NCBI GenBank assembly: GCA_001598975.1
Contig: BBXU01002258.1
Location: 1-13,685, forward strand
Reading direction: 5' to 3'
DNA: 13,685 nucleotides
Source of the DNA: Parachlorella kessleri
Lineage: Eukaryota > Chlorophyta > Trebouxiophyceae > Chlorellales > Chlorellaceae
The notes beneath the pieces were generated by a model. The model was not told the origin of the DNA and ran no database searches. It saw only the letters and a list, made by a program, of their open reading frames with translations. Every line of letters starts with the position of its first letter. Positions within the stretch are counted from its first letter, which is position 1. A program made the position numbers and the translations under genes. Shown here piece by piece: positions 8,201 to 13,685 of the stretch.

Positions 8201-10905
8201 CTGCAGATCTGCTGCCGCAGAGGCAAGTGCGCTGCTTGGCTGTTGCTGTGATGTTGCCAGACATGGCTCTGCGCCACACTCCAGCAGGAGGCATTGCGCA
8301 AGCTTCTGGTCTAACGCTGCTTGCAGGCTGTCCATCTCCTTGCAAGCAATGCCCACCAGCTGTGACTGTTCCATGTGAGCCAAGTCCAGCTCAAGTTCCT
8401 GTATCTCCACGAGCCGCGCCAGCTCCATCTGTTCAAACAAGGGGCATGCACCTCAGATCAGTGCGTAGGGCTGGGCTGATGGCATTCGTTCTGTGGTTTA
8501 AAAAGCCCCCCTCGTTTAGGTTTGCAACCACCCTTCAAGAATCACTTACGGCCAGTCCCACAAGTTGCACCGGCTTTGGCGGAGTCATTGTCCACGAGCC
8601 AACCCACCTGGAAAGCCTGCTCAAGCACAGGGCCCTTTGAGGTAGCAGCAACAACCGCCCCACTGGCGTCCAACCGTTCTTGGTCCCTCTGCCCAGGGGA
8701 TAGGCCGTTGGAGCCCAGCACCGGCCCTACGCTGTGCCGGCCTCCAACATTGGCTGGCATATTCTCCTGGTTAGAGGCAGAGCTTGAAGGGCGCTCCTCA
8801 TCATGCAGTGGAGGCACGACGGGCTTAGCTGCAGTCCGGACCCGGCCAACTTGCGGCCCCCACAATCCGTGCTGCTCCTTCCCTGCCTGGAGGTGAATGT
8901 GCTGGACACAGGGCGCCACCAACCCTGGCACTTTTGTCAGCTTTTGTGCATGGGCTCGCTGCTTCTCCGACTGCTCCCTCAGATAAATGTTGATGATGCT
9001 GAAGGGGTCGCCAGACGCCTCAAAGTGCAGCAATTTCTCCACAAGGTTCAGGCTGCTCTCCACCCTGCAGCAAGGGTGGGGTGTGCTCAACGCCCCAAAT
9101 CACACACATAGTCAGTGTGACAGTTCAACTGTTACCAAGTTACGCAAGAAGCATACCCGGGCTCCATGCCAATGTGCGGGTCCCCTTGGCACTGTTGCTG
9201 CTGTTGCAAGTGCTCTTGAGAGCTCCTGCTGAACTCTTGATGAGGTCCTGGTACTGTGCGATTTTTGGTGGGGCTCTGGTTGGACGCAACTGCTCGAACA
9301 TTCTGCACAAAGAAGCACGCGATTGCCTTTACATAGTCATAGATTGCAGTGTGCAGAGCAGGACAGCAGCTGCCGTCCTGGAAATTGCTTGTCTAATACC
9401 TGTTTCTCCAATGTGGTTTCCTGCTCCACAGGATTGCTAGCATGCTGCTTTTGGCGCAGAAGCCTCCTCAACTTCCTGCTAGCATGTAGTCCCCATGCTG
9501 AAGGGAGCATGTCTATGCTGCTGCTGCATGCCGAGCTACTCGGTGTCAGAAGGTCGCTTGTGGAGTTTTGGCTGAAGCTGGGTGATGGCTGCTGATCTGG
9601 TTGGCTGAGGCAAGCACTTGCATTCGGGCTCGGCACATGTGCCGATATCATGGGGTATTGCTGGGTGGCAGTTGTTGCAGTGAGTGAGCTCGAGTGTAGC
9701 AGCTTGTCTTGCTGCGACGCCTGCCGTGCCCTGTGCCGTACTGTTGATACTGCAACTGGTGGGCTGCTACCTGGTTGTAGGCGTGCCAGACTTGTGGGCT
9801 GGAACGCCGTGAGGGGCAGATTGCCATGACTATCTCTGTTGCCAGGGGACGCTTGCGGCGCTGGTGTATATGGTGTTGGAACCTACGGAACAGGGAAACA
9901 TTGCCAGCTGCTATTCAGTGAGCAAGCAGGCTTGGCACCAACAGTCGTCCAGCCGGAAACTTGCCTGCCTGGAAGCCGCAAGCCTCCTTTCCAGGGAAGC
10001 CTGTTTGGCAGCCTTGCTTGCGTGGTGCTTGCGTGCAAGGTCTTCTCTGACTGCCCTTCCGTACAGCCTCCTCCTTTCCCTGGCGTCTGTAGTTGATTCT
10101 TTCACGGCGCTTTTACGCTGGTCAAGTGATTCGAGCCCCTCAGCCCTTCCCCTTGGGGCAGCAGTGGAGTTGTCCGGCGGCACTATCATCGACTAAGCGG
10201 CCGCTCGCTGATCCCTGAGGTGATGGCTGTTATTCCTGAATAGACGAATGGTGGCCAGGAGCAGTATCGACGGCCACCCGAGTGTCTGAAGGTATTGGTT
10301 GTTCGATCTCCAGCTCTAGAATAGCCAACGTGCGGAAGTTTGCTGGTGATGAACCATTATGAGAGGTGACCCACTGATTTGTCAGTGGCGCAGGCGGGGA
10401 GTTGCTAGTAGGACACTATCAGAGGGGATTTTCCACTGAAGGTAGACAAATGAGGCAGGGATCGGGTTTTCCTTGAGGCAGTTATGAACTTCACAACTTG
10501 TAAATCGCAACCTGCCTGCAGTTGGTGGAGGCTGCCCTCCTAGACTACAGCTAGCCTTGCCATATGCAAGAATAGAGGGCGGGAAGATACAACTCCTGGG
10601 TATGTCTGAAGGAGGTAGGCTTGCAGCAGCGGCAGGGTGTGTGTTCAGGGCTGCAGCACTTGCGCTCCATGCTGCAGCATCCGAAACCAAGCAATGCACC
10701 AAAAGTGAGGCCGTGCGGTTAAACTTTGCAAGGATATACGGAACCTACAATGGACAGGAGCCTATTGCGCATTCAGAATAAACCATCTTGGCAGCTGGCT
10801 TTATACTAGCAGGATGCTGTACACAGCGGGGCGCTCCATCTGTGGCAGAGCGTCAAGGTGCATGTGAAGGAGCTCTTCTCTAGAAGCACATTTGTAGGTT
10901 TTCAT
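5217..10905 (-). CDS. Large low-complexity protein with CAP350/TRM-like (DUF4378-type) C-terminus
   Basis: Probably a microtubule- or centrosome/basal-body-associated scaffold; inferred from the C-terminus only. Exon model: 10807-10905, 10512-10744, 10278-10404, 9965-10192, 9400-9882, 9157-9302, 8608-9064, 6214-8428, 5940-6058, 5609-5764 and 5217-5324, about 1,456 residues. The N-terminus (MKTYKCASREELLHMHLDAL) starts at the first ATG after an in-frame TGA. Then come a basic helical segment (RERRRLYGRAVREDLARK), Ser/Pro/Gln-rich linkers, a helical EKLLHFEASGDPFSIINIYL region, a Glu/Leu/Gln-rich helix opening the 2.2-kb exon, three E-[Y/F]-S acidic motifs and an SRPxSP cluster. The end carries IFNKLLFDATNEALALHY, then a VSEFVLSKVLAW helix and a MLAEDAAE...LLTEMMLAEA helix, in the order of the CAP350/DUF4378 C-terminus. 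Least certain: the junctions 10512/10404 and 10278/10192, and the 3' end of the large exon (6214 or 6169). The gene is well supported; the function is moderate. Confidence 0.62.
9883..9964 (-). other. GC-AG intron of the CAP350-like gene (82 bases)
   Basis: The donor CAG|GCAAGT (minus strand, 9967-9959) is the textbook consensus for GC-AG introns, and the acceptor is CTGTTCCGTAG at 9893-9883. The join is phase 0, between AASRQ and VPTPYTPAPQ. The downstream exon must begin at or after 9882, because the codon immediately before it in that frame is a TAG stop. No GT donor in the upstream exon gives phase 0. Confidence 0.72.
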
Positions 10906-11373
10906 CCGGATTCCTGCGCCCGTGCACTCCTTTCAGTAACGTGCCTCTGAGGCTACGCCGCCTTAGGCATGGCAGCACAAACATGCAAGACCCAGCAGTA
11001 GAGGTGCCATCGGCTATAGAGAGGAGCCTACTGGGGAACCCAGACTTTTACTCTGCACATATAGAATAGAAGTGTGGTTCAACTGCCCCACTTCAGGGCA
11101 GCGCAGCTTCACAAAGTGACACTAAAGAGTGTGAGACGGCGCCAACTTGTTGTCTATTTTTAGCAAAACTCCCATACTTTCAGAAGAAGAAACAGCCAAC
11201 TCATCAAGGAGTCACCAGTGCAAGGTGCGTCGGCCACCTGCCAACCAGGCAGCCTGCCACTGCTGCATGCCACTGCTGATGCGGGACAGTATCCGCCAGG
11301 ATACCCCGCCTTCATCTCACTGCAAGGACTTCGCCTCTTCCTCCCTCGTCTCTTCCCTGTCTAGGGCGTCGCC
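10906..11373. promoter_or_regulatory. Divergent intergenic region, probable promoters of the CAP350-like gene and the CDK
   Basis: 468 bases separate the two divergent start codons. The region holds both 5' UTRs and presumably both promoters. A weak TATA-like ATATAGAATA lies near 11059-11068 in plus orientation, about 310 bases before the kinase ATG; I do not consider it secure. Long open frames here (for example 11147-11488) have no recognisable product. I see no RNA gene or repeat. Confidence 0.4.
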
Positions 11374-13438
11374 ATGTCTTCGCCTAAGGAGTCTGACGCC
11401 GCCCCCCTGCCTGTCTTCGACTCGGTTTCAGAGTGTGAGCCCTGCTACAGCGCCCTTCCTAGCGCTTTATGTAGTTACTGCCCTCTGATGTACCATCGTA
11501 TGGTTTGCACGCAGATGAGAAGATCAAGCGTATCGGGGAGGGAACTTTTGGGGTCGTCTGTAAGTGTGCTCATGCTCTAGACATGGGCCCGCACCGTTTG
11601 GTTGACAGTGCATAGGCCCTTTTCAGCTCTGGTTGAGCTTCAGTTAAAAGTGAGTTTGGGCCCAGATACATAATAAACAGGCCGTACTTGTTGCAGATAA
11701 AGCCAGGGATCGTAAAACAGGAGACATAGTCGCACTCAAACGGCTGCGCATGGACAGGGAGCGGGACGGTAAGAAACCGGAACTGCGGAGCCAGTACATG
11801 TTTTATTCCTCACAAGCAGTGGAGGGGCAGCGAAAGCTCACTTGCTTGGCAGGTGAGCTCTCCTGCCGACCTCTTACTTGAGCCCTTGATGGGAGCCAGC
11901 ATCGTTGAAGTTGCCACTCCTTCTAACTAGCACCCAATAAGATCCCCTGATGATCCTTGAAATACGCCCACGAACTGCTGTCGTGTTCTGGGGTCACACG
12001 CACAACACATGCCTGTGCTCTCCCTGCCGCCCTGCAGGCATGCCGGTGACGTCTGTGCGCGAACTGCGCGTGCTGCAGACCTGCCGGCACCCCAACCTGG
12101 TGTCCCTGCTGCGGGTGGTGACGGGGCCTACCCTGGACTCTGTCTTCCTGGTGTTCGAGTACTGCTCCCACGACCTGGGCAGGCTGGTGGACTCCCTGCG
12201 CCACCCCTTTCACCAGAGCGAGGTTAAGTGCCTCTTGCAGCAGGTGGGTGCAGGCGCTGTGTGTCCAGCCCGTGGTGCCAGCAAGTGCCCATCTATCCGC
12301 CTCCGGTGGCAGGTCCAATGGTGCCCCGCTCGGCCAGTAATGGAGGAGTACGCAGAGTTCGTGCCAGCTGGGCAGGCCATGAAGCTGGTGAAGCTGTGGG
12401 GTGTAGCGGACTCACGAAGTCCCCTGGAGCAGCGGGCGCATGGTGCTGGTTTCGCCGGCAGTCAGCAGGTGTAGGTTAGATCAACATTGTTGTGATTGGA
12501 ACCACTGAAGCTTCCCTCTGTCGGCTACAAGGCAGGAAGGGTTGGTCCCTTACCCTCACATGCGGGTTGCGGTGCTGCCGCCGAGTTTAACACCGTGTTC
12601 TGGCCCGGCCTGCAGCTGCTTCAAGCGGTGGCTTATCTCCACGACCACTGGGTGACCCACAGAGACCTGAAGCTCAGCAACCTGCTGTACACCAATGATG
12701 GCAAGCTCAAACTCTGCGACTTTGGGCTGGTGAGTCCAGCGTACCACCTGCACTGCCTAACTAAGGGATTGATACCGTGCACTCGATTTTTCGGGGTCAA
12801 ACCTACAGTCTAGCTGCCTGGATCACCTAAGGGGCGTCCTTGCTTGCGGGCGGCCCCACATCTTACACTCTCTGCCCCACTGCCCATTGCAGGCTCGGTA
12901 CTTCCAGCCTTACGAAGAGCGGTACACACCCGGGGTGATTACCCTGTGGTACAGGTAGGCTTGACTTGTAGTATTGCAGAGTTGAGTGGGTCAGGGAGGG
13001 TAGCCCATACCTGCACAAACTGCAGCTGGTGCAGAGGAAGGGGGGCAGTTGCCAGCAGGGGCGGGGTGTGAGCAGCATGAAGGCTGCAGTGTGAAGGTCT
13101 ATGCAGCTTGCCATCTCACCTTACTCCCCACTGGAGCACAACCTTGCCACCCTAACATTGCTCTTCAGATGCCCAGTCCTGTTTTGTCCCGATCACCTAC
13201 TCGTTCCTTTTTGCTTCTCCAAGGTCGCCGTGCTTTGCCAGTGTAAGTAGCTGCCCTGTTACAGGATGCCGCTTGCACCTGTAAGCACTGAAGTTCCAAG
13301 GATGTGGTATGTCCTGGTGCAGAGCCCCCGAGGTGCTGCTGGGGTGTGAGACTTACACCGAGTCGGTGGACCTGTGGGGGGTGGGCTGCATCTTTGCAGA
13401 GCTTCTCAAGAACGAGCCGCTCTTCCCTGCAAAAACAG
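11374..13438 (+). CDS. CDK10/CDK11-like cyclin-dependent kinase, 5' part, runs off right edge
   Basis: Serine/threonine kinase of the cyclin-dependent family; CDK10/11 relatives act in cell-cycle control and transcription/splicing (family knowledge). Exons 11374-11434, 11515-11559, 11697-11768, 12038-12243, 12616-12729, 12893-12954 and 13323-13438 are all GT-AG and in phase, encoding about 225 residues. Visible motifs: glycine loop GEGTFGVV (28-35), catalytic lysine VALK (K50), C-helix PVTSVRE (62-68, equivalent to PISSLRE/PITSLRE), HRDLKLSN (143-150), DFGLAR (163-168), T-loop threonine in [15 protein letters not shown] (T178), and [15 protein letters not shown]. Only about 21 residues precede the kinase domain, which fits CDK10 better than CDK11 with its long N-terminus; HDHW and CIFAELL lean towards CDK11. 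An in-frame TAG at 11362-11364 and a GCC-ATG context support the start. The rest of the C-lobe is beyond the window; 13439-13685 is intron with a 12-G run at 13498-13509. Confidence 0.93.
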
Positions 13439-13685
13439 GTGGGCGGCGCTGGGGATGGCCCAGAGGCGGGAGCCGCTCCCAGCAGGAGCCTGGGGAAGGG
13501 GGGGGGGGGTGTCGCCGTGCTTGGTGCAGGCTAGGGGGTGATGGCTTATGCTGTGTGCTTTGATGGGTTTGTGGCCGGGAAGGAGTGTTTGCCTCCTGCC
13601 CTCTGCTGGACAGCATCACTGGGGCGTCTCGCAATCGAATGCTAGCAAGCAGGCTTGCCCATCTTCCTGCCCCCCCGTCCTGCCC

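Noticed and set aside
10557..10781. A 74-codon plus-strand frame beginning with ATG.
   Set aside because: It is antisense to exon 2 of the CAP350-like gene, which has a good acceptor (CCATTGTAG) and joins in phase to a convincing first exon. No independent support was seen.
11147..11488. A 113-codon plus-strand frame upstream of and overlapping the CDK start.
   Set aside because: It has no recognisable product, is Ser/Pro/Arg rich in random fashion, begins at a non-ATG codon, and conflicts with the kinase frame, whose ATG is preceded by an in-frame stop.

Overview
The window looks like nuclear DNA from a chlorophyte green alga, probably a trebouxiophyte of the Chlorella/Coccomyxa type; the lineage is an inference. 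The evidence is densely packed genes cut by many short spliceosomal introns (about 80-450 bases), a plant-type long-chain alcohol oxidase, and the algal poly(A) signal TGTAA just downstream of the two complete genes. I see no mobile element, CRISPR array, rRNA or tRNA.

Layout. (1) 47-2823, minus strand: the first seven exons of a GMC-family long-chain fatty alcohol oxidase, running off the left edge. (2) 3008-4784, plus strand: a complete five-exon gene for GPI mannosyltransferase 1 (PIG-M), head to head with the oxidase across 184 bases. (3) 5217-10905, minus strand: a large gene of about 11 exons for a low-complexity, phosphosite-rich protein of about 1,456 residues. Its C-terminus resembles CAP350/TRM (DUF4378-like) microtubule-organising proteins. 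Its 3' end faces that of PIG-M across about 430 bases. (4) 11374 to about 13438, plus strand: the first seven exons of a CDK10/CDK11-like cyclin-dependent kinase, head to head with gene 3 across 468 bases and running off the right edge.

The four genes serve unrelated housekeeping roles (lipid alcohol oxidation, GPI-anchor synthesis, cytoskeleton organisation, cell-cycle or transcription kinase signalling), and nothing suggests one pathway. The two head-to-head pairs may share promoters. I assembled the exon models by hand from splice consensus, phase matching and remembered family conservation. Almost every junction joins in phase; the uncertain ones are named in the entries.

I did not find an undescribed system. 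The points most worth a second look are two introns with GC instead of GT donors, the divergent algal CAP350-like protein, and a phenylalanine at the usual inhibitory tyrosine position of the kinase glycine loop.
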